A DNA stretch of 64,000 nt from Paenibacillus mucilaginosus 3016 (GCF_000250655.1 NC_016935.1:6900001-6964000); one strand, 5' to 3'; counted from the stretch's first letter, positions 51,664 to 61,331 are shown. Notes: generated by a model from the letters alone, not told the origin. Numbers and translations: made by a program.

Positions 51664-52407
51664 TTACATGGTCTGCCCTCCGTCGAGGGTGACGACCTGG
51701 CCTGTCATGGACTCCAGGCCGATGAGGGTCACCACCAGCTCCGCGACCTCCTCCGGCGTGGTGATGCGCTGCAGCGGAAGGTGGCCGGCGAGCTGGCGCA
51801 TCCGTTCTTCGCGGCCGGCCCACCAGCGCGTCTCCACGGCGCCCGGGGCCGCGCAGCTTACGCGGATATCCGGCGCAAGAGCGCGGGCCAGCGATCGGGT
51901 CAGCCCATGCACTGCCGATTTGGAGACCGCATAGGGCAGCGAAGAGCCCAGCCCGGTCGAGCCGGCGATGCTGCCCACGTTGACGATGGCTCCCTGCCCG
52001 CTCCGTTTGAGGAAGGGAGCGGCCGCCCGCGCGCAGTAGAACATGCCCTTGACATTAACTGCGAAGAGCGTATCCCACACTTCATCCTCCGCCGCTTCGA
52101 GGTCATCGAGCGCGATATGGCGCGTGATGCTCGCATTGTTAACGAGGATGTCCAGCCCCCCGAGCGCCTCCGCCGCAGCGGCAGCCATCTCCCGGACTTC
52201 AGCGTCGATGGAGACGTCCGCCCGGACCGCTATCGCGCGGCCGCCTCTCTCCACGATCTCCCTCACGGTCTCCTCCGCTTCCGCCCGCGACCGGGAATAA
52301 TTCACCGCTACCGCCGCTCCCCTGTCAGCAAGCGCCAGGCTTACCGCCCGGCCGATGCCGGTTCCCCCGCCTGTAACCAGTGCCGATTTGCCCTTCAAAT
52401 TCATCAT
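51664..52407 (-). CDS. SDR-family oxidoreductase
   Basis: A 247-residue classical short-chain dehydrogenase. The cofactor motif TGGGTGIG, NNAS, the active-site Ser in VNVGSIAGS and YAVSK (catalytic Tyr and Lys) are all present, and the end VVTLDGGQTM is typical. Asn-Tyr-Ser-Arg after the second strand suggests NADP. The start overlaps the stop of the tautomerase gene (ATGA), so the two are coupled. The substrate is unknown. The divergent LysR gene probably controls it. Confidence 0.92.
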   Translation of the reverse strand: MMNLKGKSALVTGGGTGIGRAVSLALADRGAAVAVNYSRSRAEAEETVREIVERGGRAIAVRADVSIDAEVREMAAAAAEALGGLDILVNNASITRHIALDDLEAAEDEVWDTLFAVNVKGMFYCARAAAPFLKRSGQGAIVNVGSIAGSTGLGSSLPYAVSKSAVHGLTRSLARALAPDIRVSCAAPGAVETRWWAGREERMRQLAGHLPLQRITTPEEVAELVVTLIGLESMTGQVVTLDGGQTM

Positions 52408-52814
52408 CGTGCTTCTCCTCCCGTTCTGTCTCCCCGCGCGTGCTGGGCGATGCCCTGTCCGAAGGACCAGTCCTCCAGCGTATTCTCCGTCACGATGATC
52501 ATGACGTCTTCGGGCCGTACCCCGGCGGACTCCTCCAGCAGCTGCGCCGTCCTGGCATACAGAGCCCGCTTCGTCTCAGCTCCCCGGCCTCTCCCCATCG
52601 TGATCGCGATGAAGATCAGGCTATCGGTGCGGGAAATACCGAGATAGCCCGGGTCATACCGGAATTCCCCCGCTTCATGCTGCGTGATGACCTGGAAATA
52701 ATCGTCCTCCGGCACGCCGGCCGTCTCGGTCAGGGCCCGGTGGACAGCCCGGCTGACGGCCTGCAGTTCTTCTTCCGTGCGCCCGCGGCGCAGATCAATC
52801 CGTACGAATGGCAT
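52404..52814 (-). CDS. Tautomerase-family protein
   Basis: A 136-residue protein with a mature N-terminal proline (MPFVRIDLRRGR), the general base of 4-oxalocrotonate tautomerases, and a second conserved region GRGAETKRALYARTAQLL and VMIIVTENTLEDW. The size fits the long (Tautomerase_2) subgroup. It is followed by an SDR gene with a four-base overlap. Reaction and substrate unknown; together with the SDR it may process a small keto- or enol acid. Confidence 0.85.
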   Translation of the reverse strand: MPFVRIDLRRGRTEEELQAVSRAVHRALTETAGVPEDDYFQVITQHEAGEFRYDPGYLGISRTDSLIFIAITMGRGRGAETKRALYARTAQLLEESAGVRPEDVMIIVTENTLEDWSFGQGIAQHARGDRTGGEAR

Positions 52815-52976
52815 GCTGCTGCCTCCCTCTTTTTTTACCTGATGCTCTTGAAGCCCTGCTCATCACCTTCTACAGCTAGATTGTACGTCCCGGAGTGGGT
52901 TTTGTATAATTGAATTAAATGAACAATCAGTTCAACATCTTTGAACTGCAAAACTGCCCAAAGGAGCCCCAAACCA

Positions 52977-53888
52977 ATGGACCTCAAGTCCCTCAAAACG
53001 TTCCACCGGATCGTCGCCCTTGGCAGCTTCCACCGGGCGGCCGAGGAGCTGAATTACGCCCAGTCGACCGTGACGATGCAAATGCAGAAGCTCGAGGCCG
53101 AGCTCGGCATCACGCTGATCGAACGCGGGAGAACGTTCCAGCTCACCGAAGCGGGGCGGCTGTTCCATGAACAGAGCGCCGGGATTATGAAGGAGATCGA
53201 CCGGCTCCAGGGCCGCATGTCCGACTGGATGCTCGGGGAAACCGGAGAGCTCCGGCTCGGCGCAGTCGAGCCGATCGCCAGCTTCGTGCTGCCCCGGCTG
53301 CTACAGGCATTCCTCACCGCCTATCCCAAGATCGGCATCGCCGTAGACATCGGCAGCACCCCTCTCCTCGGCGAGCGGCTCCTGAGGGGAGAGCTTGATC
53401 TTGCCGTCTGTTCCAGGCCGGTCATCGGCGAAGGCTTGTACTTCGAGCCGCTCTTCTCGGAGGAGCTGGTGTTCCTGCTGCCTGAAGGACATCCGCTGTC
53501 CGCACTGGAACGCATCCCTTTCCGGGAACTCCGCGATCACCGCATCCTGCTTACGGCGAAGAACTGCCCGTACCGCCACAAGGTGGAGATGCTGCTCGGG
53601 GAGGCCTGCGGCAGCCCGCTGAACAGCATGGAGATCTCTTCGATGGCCGCCATGAAGCACTACGTCGCCTGCGGACTCGGCATCGCCCTTGTGCCGCGCA
53701 GCCTGCTGACCCCGCTGCCGCCCGGCACGCTGGTACGCGAGGTGCAGGACGACCGGGTTTCCGTCACCTTCGGCCTGCTCTGCCGGGCCGCCGATATGCC
53801 GCTCAAGCTGGCCCTCGGCAGGCTGAATGAGTTTCTCAAAGCCAAGCTCCTCCAGGATCAGGACTCCCTCTCCCCTGCAGCGCGCTAA
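52977..53888 (+). CDS. LysR-family transcriptional regulator
   Basis: A 303-residue LysR protein divergent from the tautomerase/SDR genes. The helix-turn-helix reads LKTFHRIVALGSFHRAAEEL then NYAQSTVTMQMQKLEAELG; a type-2 periplasmic-binding fold follows (VEPIASFVLPRLLQAFL; MAAMKHYVACGLGIALVP). ATG 52977 is preceded by AAAGGAG; the upstream ATG 52941 is less likely. It most probably regulates the divergent pair. Confidence 0.92.
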   Translation: MDLKSLKTFHRIVALGSFHRAAEELNYAQSTVTMQMQKLEAELGITLIERGRTFQLTEAGRLFHEQSAGIMKEIDRLQGRMSDWMLGETGELRLGAVEPIASFVLPRLLQAFLTAYPKIGIAVDIGSTPLLGERLLRGELDLAVCSRPVIGEGLYFEPLFSEELVFLLPEGHPLSALERIPFRELRDHRILLTAKNCPYRHKVEMLLGEACGSPLNSMEISSMAAMKHYVACGLGIALVPRSLLTPLPPGTLVREVQDDRVSVTFGLLCRAADMPLKLALGRLNEFLKAKLLQDQDSLSPAAR

Positions 53889-53950
53889 GACAGCGCCCCG
53901 CCGTTGATGGGTACATGCCTCGCCGCCGGTCCCTGCCCATCACATCACCA

Positions 53951-53987
53951 AATAAGGCGGTACCTGCTCACAGCAGGCCGCCTTATT
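53951..53987. terminator. Terminator after the LysR gene
   Basis: AATAAGGCGG pairs with CCGCCTTATT around a loop that can itself pair (CCTGCT/AGCAGG), between the LysR gene and the kinase gene that converge. Confidence 0.8.
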
Positions 53988-54012
53988 AGTCCATGAAGCC
54001 AAGTCCATCCGT

Positions 54013-55782
54013 TCACTCCAGTGCCGAATTCGGCCCCGCCGCCTTCTGCACGTACTTCGGCATGGACAGCCTCACAGTCGTGCCTTCCCCGAGCTCGCTG
54101 CTCAGCGAGACTCCGTAGCCCCGGCCGAACTGCAGCTTGATCCGCTGGTCCACATTGCGGATGCCGTAGCCGATCCCCTGACCCGAGTCGTCGAGGATCG
54201 CATGCATCACCTCTTCCTTCATGCCCAGACCGTTATCCCGGACCTCCATCCAGACCGTATCCCCCTCCGCATACAGCCGGATCTCCATCCGGATCTGATC
54301 GTCATACCAGGCATGCTCCAGCGCATTCTCGACGAAGGGCTGCAGGATGAATTTGACGGTGTCGTACCCGAGCAGTCCGGGGTCGATGTCGTAGTGGACG
54401 ATGATCCGGTCCGCATGCTTGATCGTCTGGATCTCCACATACGACTGCAGAATCTGCAGCTCCTTCTCAATGGAGATGATCGTCTCCCCCTTGTTCAGCG
54501 TCAGCCGGTAGAACTTCGCGAGGTGCCGGATCACCTGGTGCAGCTTCTCGATCTCGCCGAGCTTGGCCATCCGGGAGATGGAGGAGAACGTGTTGTAGAG
54601 AAAATGCGGGTTCATCTGGGAATGCAGCACGTTCAGCTCCGCCTCCTTCTTCTCCAGCCGGCCGACGTACACTTCTTCGATGAGCTTCTCGATGGTCGAG
54701 GCCATCTCGTTGAACGCCTCGCCGATCTGCGAGAACTCGTCATGTCCCTGGATCGGCATCCGCTTGGCGAAGTCCCCTTCCTTGAAGGCGTGCAGGGAGC
54801 CGATGATCTTGTGGAACCTCCGCAGCACGTAATTGGACAAAATGACGCTGATGACCGTCAGCACGAGCAGACTCGCCAGACAGATCAGGATGGTCGCCGT
54901 TCGGACCTGGCGAGAGCCCTCCTGAAAGGACGCGTACGGAATGCGGGCCACGACCTTGGCAGGCATGCCGGTGACCGCCTCTTCGATCTGCAGATCATGG
55001 GCAGAACCCTCCCCGCTCTCCTCCGTCCACACGGTCCAATCCGACTGTCCCTCCACCGCAGAGGAATACCACAGCCGGTCCCCCTGGCCGCCTACGACGA
55101 ACAGCCGGCTCCCCTCGCCCAGACGGCTCATGTCCGGGGTATGGAATATATCCTTGAGCTGCACGGTCATCCTGATCAGGCCGATCGGCTGGAGCGTGTC
55201 GTAATTGATCAGGGGCCGCAGATAAGAGATTTGGCCGGCCGCCGCATCCTCACCGACCTGCCGCCACACGGCGGTCGCATAGTTCAGGTCAAGGGAGCGG
55301 TACCAGTCCTCCCCGCGGATCCGCTCCGTATGATAGATGGAGTACTGCCGCCCGCTGCCGCTGTTCGCTTCCGGGGCGTGATAGTAGAACTCGCTGATAT
55401 GCCCGTTGTCCAGATACAGCGAGAGCTGCACGTTCGGGTCCGGCAGATTGGCCGCCGACTCCAGCCGGGGCAGAATATACTGCGTGGTGATCGCATACTT
55501 TTCGAAGCTGAGATAGTAGCCCGAGAGGTACCGCGACAGCGTCTGGTCCGAGAAGATCTCCTCCGACCCCCGCACGATATTCGCGAGTCGTCCGTCAATG
55601 CCGCTGGCGATCTGCTTCACCGCGAATTCCATGTTGTTGCGGGTATGCTCGCTGATGGAGCGTACCGACGATACGTAAGAATAACTGCCGATCCCGATCA
55701 CGGGAACGAGCACAAGGAACAAATAGGACAGAAGCAGTTTGTACCGGAGGGGCACATACCGCAATTTGCCGCGCTGCCGCAT
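54013..55782 (-). CDS. YesM-like sensor histidine kinase
   Basis: A 589-residue kinase. Membrane helices near 15-35 and 285-310 flank an extracellular region; then HAMP. The acceptor histidine is in QMNPHFLYNTFSSISRM; the ATPase motifs are FILQPFVENALEHAWYDD and DNGLGMKEE, with GIGYGIRNVDQRIKLQFG and ELGEGTTVRLSMP at the end. It starts four bases after the response regulator gene stops, so the two are coupled. The likely target is the importer module at 57.6-61.3 kb. Confidence 0.93.
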   Translation of the reverse strand: MRQRGKLRYVPLRYKLLLSYLFLVLVPVIGIGSYSYVSSVRSISEHTRNNMEFAVKQIASGIDGRLANIVRGSEEIFSDQTLSRYLSGYYLSFEKYAITTQYILPRLESAANLPDPNVQLSLYLDNGHISEFYYHAPEANSGSGRQYSIYHTERIRGEDWYRSLDLNYATAVWRQVGEDAAAGQISYLRPLINYDTLQPIGLIRMTVQLKDIFHTPDMSRLGEGSRLFVVGGQGDRLWYSSAVEGQSDWTVWTEESGEGSAHDLQIEEAVTGMPAKVVARIPYASFQEGSRQVRTATILICLASLLVLTVISVILSNYVLRRFHKIIGSLHAFKEGDFAKRMPIQGHDEFSQIGEAFNEMASTIEKLIEEVYVGRLEKKEAELNVLHSQMNPHFLYNTFSSISRMAKLGEIEKLHQVIRHLAKFYRLTLNKGETIISIEKELQILQSYVEIQTIKHADRIIVHYDIDPGLLGYDTVKFILQPFVENALEHAWYDDQIRMEIRLYAEGDTVWMEVRDNGLGMKEEVMHAILDDSGQGIGYGIRNVDQRIKLQFGRGYGVSLSSELGEGTTVRLSMPKYVQKAAGPNSALE

Positions 55783-55786
55783 GTCA

Positions 55787-57366
55787 TCAACTCTGCTTTC
55801 GATAATCTCCCGGTGTCAGTCCGAAGCGCTCGCGGAACTGCCGGCTGAAGTAAGCCAGCGACTTGTAGCCCACAAGCTCGGCAATCTCGTAGATTTTGAA
55901 CCTTGGGTCCCTCAGCAGCTCCTTCGCCCTCTCCATCCGAAGCTTGACGAGATACTCGTTGAAGCTCTCCCCGGTATGCTCCTTGAACAGATACCCGAGG
56001 TGGTTCGGAGAGTAGGAAAAATGATTCGCCACTTCCTTCAGCGTCAGGTCCTCGGAGAGCGATCCCGAACGTACTGCTCGATCTGCTCGATGAGGCGCCG
56101 GTTCTTGCCGTTCTTGCGCAGAAAAAGCTTTTCCGCGATCTCGAACAGCGTCCGGCGATACCACGACTTGATATCGTCGATCGTCTCGAACTCCAGAATC
56201 CGCTCGAGATGCTCGATCCCCCAGCCGAGCAGGCTGGAGAACGATTCGTTCAGTGTATGCAGGTACGTCTCGAGCTTCGTGGCGATATGGATGGAGAAGC
56301 TGCGCACCTTGACGGGATGCTCGAAGGTCTCCACCACCGCAAACAGATCGTCCACGCAGTCGCAGATCGCGACTAGGCCGTAGCTGGTCATCGCCGCGAA
56401 GATCTCATCAAGCACCGCCTGCAGATCCCTGGCCTCCTTGGCCATGCTCCCCCGTCCCGCGTCGGCATCCGGCCGGATCACGCGGTTCTTGCCGAGGAAC
56501 ATCTTGAGCGCCATCCGCTCCTTCGCCTGCCGGAACGAGGCTGCGGTCCCGTCCGGGAACCGTTCGGCGTCCCCGAGGCTGATCGTGACCGTCCCTTCCC
56601 CCCGCTCCGCGATGTCCGCGCACAGCTGCCCCAGTCTCTCTGCCGGTTCACCGTCCCCTGCCGTATACAGCAGCCCCACCTGCGACTCCGACAGGGGGCA
56701 CCAGGGGCCAAGCCCTCCGGCCTCGATGAGTGCGCCCACGCTTCGGACCGTGCGCTGTGCATCCGGCCGCCCGGTGCTGCCCGGCGGGCCGTACTTCCAG
56801 AGGGCATCGTCGAACTCGATCAGCACAGCCGGCGCCCTCTCTTCGGGCACGGAGAACGGATAGCTCTGCAGGAAGGCGTGGAGCGTGGCGGTATCCACCG
56901 TTCCTTCGAGCAGGTGCTGCACGAAGTCGTTCCGGATGAACTCGAACGAGGCGATCATCCTCGCCGTCTCCTCGCTGCGGGTCATCTGCGTCCGGTCGAG
57001 CTCCGCCACAACCCGCTGCAGCGTCTCGATAATCTCCTGGTCGTCGACCGGCTTGAGGATATAGCCGTCGGCTTTGAGATGCATCGCCTGCTTGGCGTAT
57101 TCGAAATCCTGGTACCCGCTGATGAACACGGTCTTCAGCCTGGGATTGCGCTCCTGCGCCTTGCGCGAGAGCTCCAGCCCCGAGAGCACCGGCATCTTGA
57201 TATCCGTAATGAGGAGATCGATCTCGTGCCCCTCGATGTACTGCAGGGCTGCAAGCGGTTTCTCTTCGCTGCAGACCACCTGAATGCCGAGCTCCTCCCA
57301 AGGGATCAGCACACGCATACCCTCGAGGTCGAAGGTTTCGTCATCTACCAGTACCGCCCTGTACAT
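55787..57366 (-). pseudogene. YesN-like response regulator interrupted by a one-base frameshift
   Basis: Receiver domain at the N-terminus (VLVDDETFDLEGM; aspartate in LLITDIKMPVLSG), long central region, AraC double helix-turn-helix at the C-terminus (LTLKEVANHFSYSPNHLGYL; GLTPGDYRK). The frame breaks at about 56055-56061: the first frame reads IEQIEQYVRDRSPRT then stops, whereas the next frame continues SEDLTLKEVANHF. One base appears missing. Both halves are otherwise intact. If real, the product lacks the DNA-binding part. The start is taken at ATG 57366 (MYRAVLVDDE) rather than 57381. Confidence 0.88.
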
Positions 57367-57401
57367 GCTGTTCACTTCCATTTCCGAAGGGATGCCAAAA
57401 G

Positions 57402-57426
57402 AAGGTATAAGTTCATTATACCTTCC
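57402..57426. promoter_or_regulatory. Perfect 10-bp inverted repeat upstream of the response regulator gene
   Basis: GAAGGTATAA-GTTCA-TTATACCTTC, 35 bases before the start of the regulator gene, so a candidate operator; there is no evidence for the binding protein. Confidence 0.4.
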
Positions 57427-57544
57427 CTTGTTTGCAAGCCAAGCCCCAAGCTTTCAAGCTTCCATAGGAAATAAGACGGGTTAGACGGACGGAACCGCTC
57501 GAACGTTCGGGTATATGGTTTTGCGTTCCGTTGTGCTTCGCACA

Positions 57545-57633
57545 AAGGTCACTTTTAGAACCATATATCCGCACTTGCCCGGCTTGCCCAAGGTCACTTT
57601 CAGACCCATATACCCTCACTTGCCGGCTTGCCC
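57545..57633. repeat. Tandem duplication of the binding-protein gene 3' end
   Basis: AAGGTCACTTT-AGA-CCATATA-CC-CACTTGCC-GGCTTGCC appears twice in direct orientation (57545-57589 and 57590-57633) with about five differences. The second copy contains the last codons and stop of the binding-protein gene; the first lies beyond it and has lost the stop codon equivalent (TGA to TGC on the minus strand). Confidence 0.8.
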
Positions 57634-59313
57634 CTGCAGCTTCTTGAGATTGGCCTGCCACTGCCCGGTCTTCCACTGCAGCAGCTTCTCGTATCCGAGC
57701 TTCGCCGCTTCCTGATCGGCCTCTGCGATCAGCGCCTTCACCTCATCGTCGCTCTTCGCGAAGAAGATCTTCGGCACCGTCTGCTTGTAGTGGTCCTTCA
57801 GCCGCTGGAGAATGATGCCTTCCTCCGAGTTCGGTACGGGGTCCAGGTTGGAGAACTCCGTCATGTCCTTCGACGTCTTGAACGACACGTTCGCCTGACT
57901 CTGCGTCGTCCAGTCCTGCGCCGCCTCCGGCAGCAGCTTCTCGCGCTGCCCCTTCGTCGTGTCGACGTAGGCCGTATTGCCGTTCCAGTTGAACTCTCCG
58001 ATCTTCAGCTCGTCGTACTTCTTCGGGTCGCGCTTGATGTACGCTTCATTCGGAATCGGCACGCCGCTCTCCACCTTGTCATAGAACAGCCCCGGAGGCC
58101 CGTAGAACAGAATCTGCTGCCCTTCCGGACTCGTCGCCCAGTTCATGTAGGAGAAGATCGCCTCAGGGTCCTTCGCCTTCGTCGTAATTACGTTCACGTT
58201 CCATCCCAGCGTATTGTAGCCGGACGGGAATACTTTGTCCTTGGATACGCCTGCCTTGTGAATCGGCCATATAACGTCGTACCCGTCCTCTGGATCCTTG
58301 GCCTTCAGCAGGTTATTCGCCTCCCGGCCGATCCCTTCCACGACGGCATCATACGCGCCGAAGACGGCGATCTTCCCGGTCTTGAGCTTCTCGAGGATCT
58401 GGTCGCGGGTCTGTGTGAACAGATCCTGGGAGGTCAGACCCTGGCGGAACCAGCGGGAGCTGACGAGCGCGGCCTCGCGGAACGCTTCATCCCGGTAGAT
58501 CGAGGTCAGCCTGCCGTCCTTCGGCACCCCGAACACCTGGCCCGAGCCCGGTGACAGGAAGGCCGGCGTCCGGTCCTCGGCCGCTCCGCTGTACAGCATG
58601 CCGAGCATCTGCACGTCCGCACCGTCCCGGATCTCCCCGAAGTCCAGCGGAATGACGTCCGGGTGCTTCTCCTTGACGAGCTTCAGGTAAGACTCCACAT
58701 CGTCCCATGTCTCCAGCTTCGGGGACCCGAGCGCCTTGTGGATTTTCCGCTCGATGAGATAGGCCGCATTGCCGTTGCCCTTGCCCCCGTTGATGTACCA
58801 GTTCGGAATCTGGTACAGCTTGCCGTCCGCGCTCCGCAGCATGTTGAGGTTCTTCTCGCCGACGTTCTTGACGAACTCCGGATACTTGGCGAGGTACGGA
58901 TCGAGGGCGACGAGCTTGCCGGCCTTCTGCAGCCGCTCCACATCCTTGCCGCGGTCGAGCACCACCACGTCGGGCAGGTCGCCCGAGACGATCATCGCGT
59001 TGAGCTTCTGCGCCGCCGCCCCGTTGGATTGAATCGGCTTCAGCGATACCTTCAGGTTCTCGGTGATCCACTTGCCATGCGGTCGTTCCGCCCAAGCGGG
59101 TGCGGTATACCAGTCGTAGTTAACGTACAGGCTGAAATCCACCGGCTTCACCCTGGACTGGATGCTGCCTCCCTCGGCCGGAGCCGTGGTCTGGGAAGGC
59201 TCGGTCTCCTGCGGCTTCTGTGCCTGCTCCCCAACACCCGAGCATGCGGACAGAACAAGGCTGGTCCCGAGCATGCCCGCGGAGAGCAGCCTTCCGTTGA
59301 TGTTCACCTTCAT
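57616..59313 (-). CDS. Extracellular solute-binding lipoprotein (LplA type)
   Basis: A 565-residue lipoprotein receptor of a sugar importer. Signal peptide NINGRLLSAGMLGTSLVLSA ends in the lipobox SACSGV. The mature part resembles the large LplA/YtcQ proteins: VNYDWYTAPAWAERPHGKW near residue 70 and YNTLGWNVNVITTKAKDPEA near 380. Its 3' end overlaps a tandem duplication. Transcribed after the permease genes and before the regulator pair. Substrate may be a beta-glucan oligosaccharide, since a GH81 glucanase gene lies upstream of the importer; this is inference. Confidence 0.92.
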   Translation of the reverse strand: MKVNINGRLLSAGMLGTSLVLSACSGVGEQAQKPQETEPSQTTAPAEGGSIQSRVKPVDFSLYVNYDWYTAPAWAERPHGKWITENLKVSLKPIQSNGAAAQKLNAMIVSGDLPDVVVLDRGKDVERLQKAGKLVALDPYLAKYPEFVKNVGEKNLNMLRSADGKLYQIPNWYINGGKGNGNAAYLIERKIHKALGSPKLETWDDVESYLKLVKEKHPDVIPLDFGEIRDGADVQMLGMLYSGAAEDRTPAFLSPGSGQVFGVPKDGRLTSIYRDEAFREAALVSSRWFRQGLTSQDLFTQTRDQILEKLKTGKIAVFGAYDAVVEGIGREANNLLKAKDPEDGYDVIWPIHKAGVSKDKVFPSGYNTLGWNVNVITTKAKDPEAIFSYMNWATSPEGQQILFYGPPGLFYDKVESGVPIPNEAYIKRDPKKYDELKIGEFNWNGNTAYVDTTKGQREKLLPEAAQDWTTQSQANVSFKTSKDMTEFSNLDPVPNSEEGIILQRLKDHYKQTVPKIFFAKSDDEVKALIAEADQEAAKLGYEKLLQWKTGQWQANLKKLQGQAGK

Positions 59314-59368
59314 GTTGTCTTACCCCTCTCATGTTTCTTATATCATCATGCCGTTCCTATCGTTAGGG

Positions 59369-60256
59369 CTATTCCTTCAAGGAACCGACCAGGGCGCCTT
59401 TGACGAAGTATTTTTGCAGAAAAGGATACACCAGCAGGATCGGCAGCGTCGCCACCATCATCGTCGCCATCTGCAGCGCCTTGACCGTCACCGTGTTCTG
59501 CACCATGCTCTGCGCATAGGAGTTCAGGTTCGAGACCAGCGTGGCCGTCGTGCCCGCATTGATGATCTGGACGAGCATCGTCTGCAGCGGGATCAGGTTC
59601 GGATCGTTAATGAAGACCGCAGGCGTGAACCAGTCGTTCCACAGCCCCACTGCCGTGAACAGCGAGAGCGTCGCCACCACCGGACCGGAGACCGGCAGCA
59701 CGATGCGGAAGAACACGCCGTAATTCGAGCAGCCGTCGATGCGGGCCGACTCTTCCAGCCCGTCCGGCAGCTCGGCGAAGAACGTGCGGAAGATGATCAT
59801 ATTGTATACGGAGATCATGCCGTGGATCACCAGGAAGGCGAACGTATCGTACAGCTTCATCTGGTAGACCAGGACGAAATAGGGAATGAGCCCCCCGCTG
59901 AAGTACATCGTGATGACGCAGAGGATCATGTAGAACTTTTTGAACACGATGCCTCTCTTCGACAATCCGTAAGCGAACAGTGCCGTGAAGAACATCGAGA
60001 GCACCGTGCCCGCCGCCGTGCGGAGAATGGTAATGAGATAGGCCTGGAAGATCGCATCCTCCTGGAACACGATCCGGTAGTTCTCCAGGGTGAACTCCCT
60101 CGGCCAGAACGTCACGCCTCCAAGCGAAGTATCGCTGCCCGTATTGAACGAGATCACGAGCGAATTCCAGAACGGATAAAAGGTCAAGAACGACAGCAGC
60201 ACCAGGAGCACGTAGATCGCTGCGCGTAGCGTCCGGTCATACACATTCAATTTCAT
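59369..60256 (-). CDS. Carbohydrate ABC transporter permease (LplC/YtcP type)
   Basis: A 295-residue permease with six helices. The EAA loop is in DGLEESARIDGCSNYGVFFR, and the C-terminus FLQKYFVKGALVGSLKE is typical. AAAGGAGG lies 11 bases before the ATG. It is separated from the other permease gene by a gap with a 16-bp tandem repeat and followed 55 bases later by the lipoprotein gene. Confidence 0.93.
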   Translation of the reverse strand: MKLNVYDRTLRAAIYVLLVLLSFLTFYPFWNSLVISFNTGSDTSLGGVTFWPREFTLENYRIVFQEDAIFQAYLITILRTAAGTVLSMFFTALFAYGLSKRGIVFKKFYMILCVITMYFSGGLIPYFVLVYQMKLYDTFAFLVIHGMISVYNMIIFRTFFAELPDGLEESARIDGCSNYGVFFRIVLPVSGPVVATLSLFTAVGLWNDWFTPAVFINDPNLIPLQTMLVQIINAGTTATLVSNLNSYAQSMVQNTVTVKALQMATMMVATLPILLVYPFLQKYFVKGALVGSLKE

Positions 60257-60272
60257 GGGAAGGGATCCCTCC

Positions 60273-60321
60273 TTTCTATTGTCCCTGGTTTCTATTGTCC
60301 CTGGTTTCTATTGTCCCTTGG
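60273..60321. repeat. Three tandem 16-17 bp repeats TTTCTATTGTCCCTGG
   Basis: Copies at 60273-60288, 60289-60304 and 60305-60321 (one extra T), with a degenerate fourth start TTTCGATGTC. They fill the 82-base gap between the two permease genes; the last part of the gap contains the ribosome site of the downstream gene. Confidence 0.85.
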
Positions 60322-60338
60322 TTTCGATGTCTCCGGGG

Positions 60339-61331
60339 CTACCATAAGCTGGCCTTCCCCAGCTTCCTTGCCGTGTAGTTCGCGATCAGCAGAAGCAGGA
60401 CCGAGATCACCGACTTGAACAGGCCTGTCGCCGTGGCATACGAATACCGCTGGTTGATGATGCCCATCTGATACACGTACGTATCGATCACTTCCGCATA
60501 AGGCATCAGGATGCCGTTGTTGAGATTCTGCGTCAGGAGCAGGATGTCCTCGAACCCGGCATGGAGGATATTGCCCACGCCCAGGATCAGGAAGATGATA
60601 ATAACCGGAGCGATGCTCGGGATCGTGATGAGGAAAATCTGCTTGAACCGGCTGGCTCCGTCGAGCGATGCCGCCTCGTACAAAGCGGGGTCGATGCCTG
60701 CGATGGCCGCCAGGTAGACGATCGAGCCGAAGCCGATCTCCTTCCAGACCCCTGCCGACACGAGGATGGCCCAGAAGTATTCGGGCACCGACAGCCAGTT
60801 CACCGGCCGGTCGATCAGGGAGAGCTGCAGGAGCAGGCCGTTCACCGCCCCTCCATCTACCGCCAGCATGGAGAAGACGAGCCCCGAGACGACGACCCAG
60901 GAGATAAAATGCGGAATGTACGTGATCGTCTGCACGACCCGCTTGAAGGCCATGTTCGCCACTTCGTTCAGCATCAGGGCGAGCACGATCGGAGCGGGAA
61001 AGCCGACGGCCAGCTTCAGCAGCGAGATACAGATCGTGTTGCGCATGATGAGCCAGAACTCCGGCGACTCGAAGAACATCCGGAAATGCAGGGTGCCCAC
61101 CCAGGGGCTGGCGGCAAACCCGGCGAACAAATCATATTCCTTGAAGGCCAGCAGCACGCCCCACATGGGAATATAACTGAAAATGATCAGGAACAGGATC
61201 GAAGGCAGGATCATCGACTGGTAGTCCCACTGCTGGGCGAATCGCTGCCACACGCCCGGTTCCCGCTGCTCTGCCCTCTTCGGCGCATGCACTGCGGCTC
61301 CCGGGATGCGGGTACTCCTAGCGGTTTTCAT
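60339..61331 (-). CDS. ABC transporter permease (LplB type)
   Basis: A 330-residue permease, first of its operon. A charged N-terminus (PKRAEQREPGVWQRFAQQW) is followed by six helices and the EAA loop DPALYEAASLDGASRFKQIF. FSYIPMWGVLLAFKEYD and ISWVVVSGLVFSML are family blocks. No ATPase gene follows in the window. The 211-base gap to the GH81 gene holds that gene's terminator. Confidence 0.92.
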   Translation of the reverse strand: MKTARSTRIPGAAVHAPKRAEQREPGVWQRFAQQWDYQSMILPSILFLIIFSYIPMWGVLLAFKEYDLFAGFAASPWVGTLHFRMFFESPEFWLIMRNTICISLLKLAVGFPAPIVLALMLNEVANMAFKRVVQTITYIPHFISWVVVSGLVFSMLAVDGGAVNGLLLQLSLIDRPVNWLSVPEYFWAILVSAGVWKEIGFGSIVYLAAIAGIDPALYEAASLDGASRFKQIFLITIPSIAPVIIIFLILGVGNILHAGFEDILLLTQNLNNGILMPYAEVIDTYVYQMGIINQRYSYATATGLFKSVISVLLLLIANYTARKLGKASLW

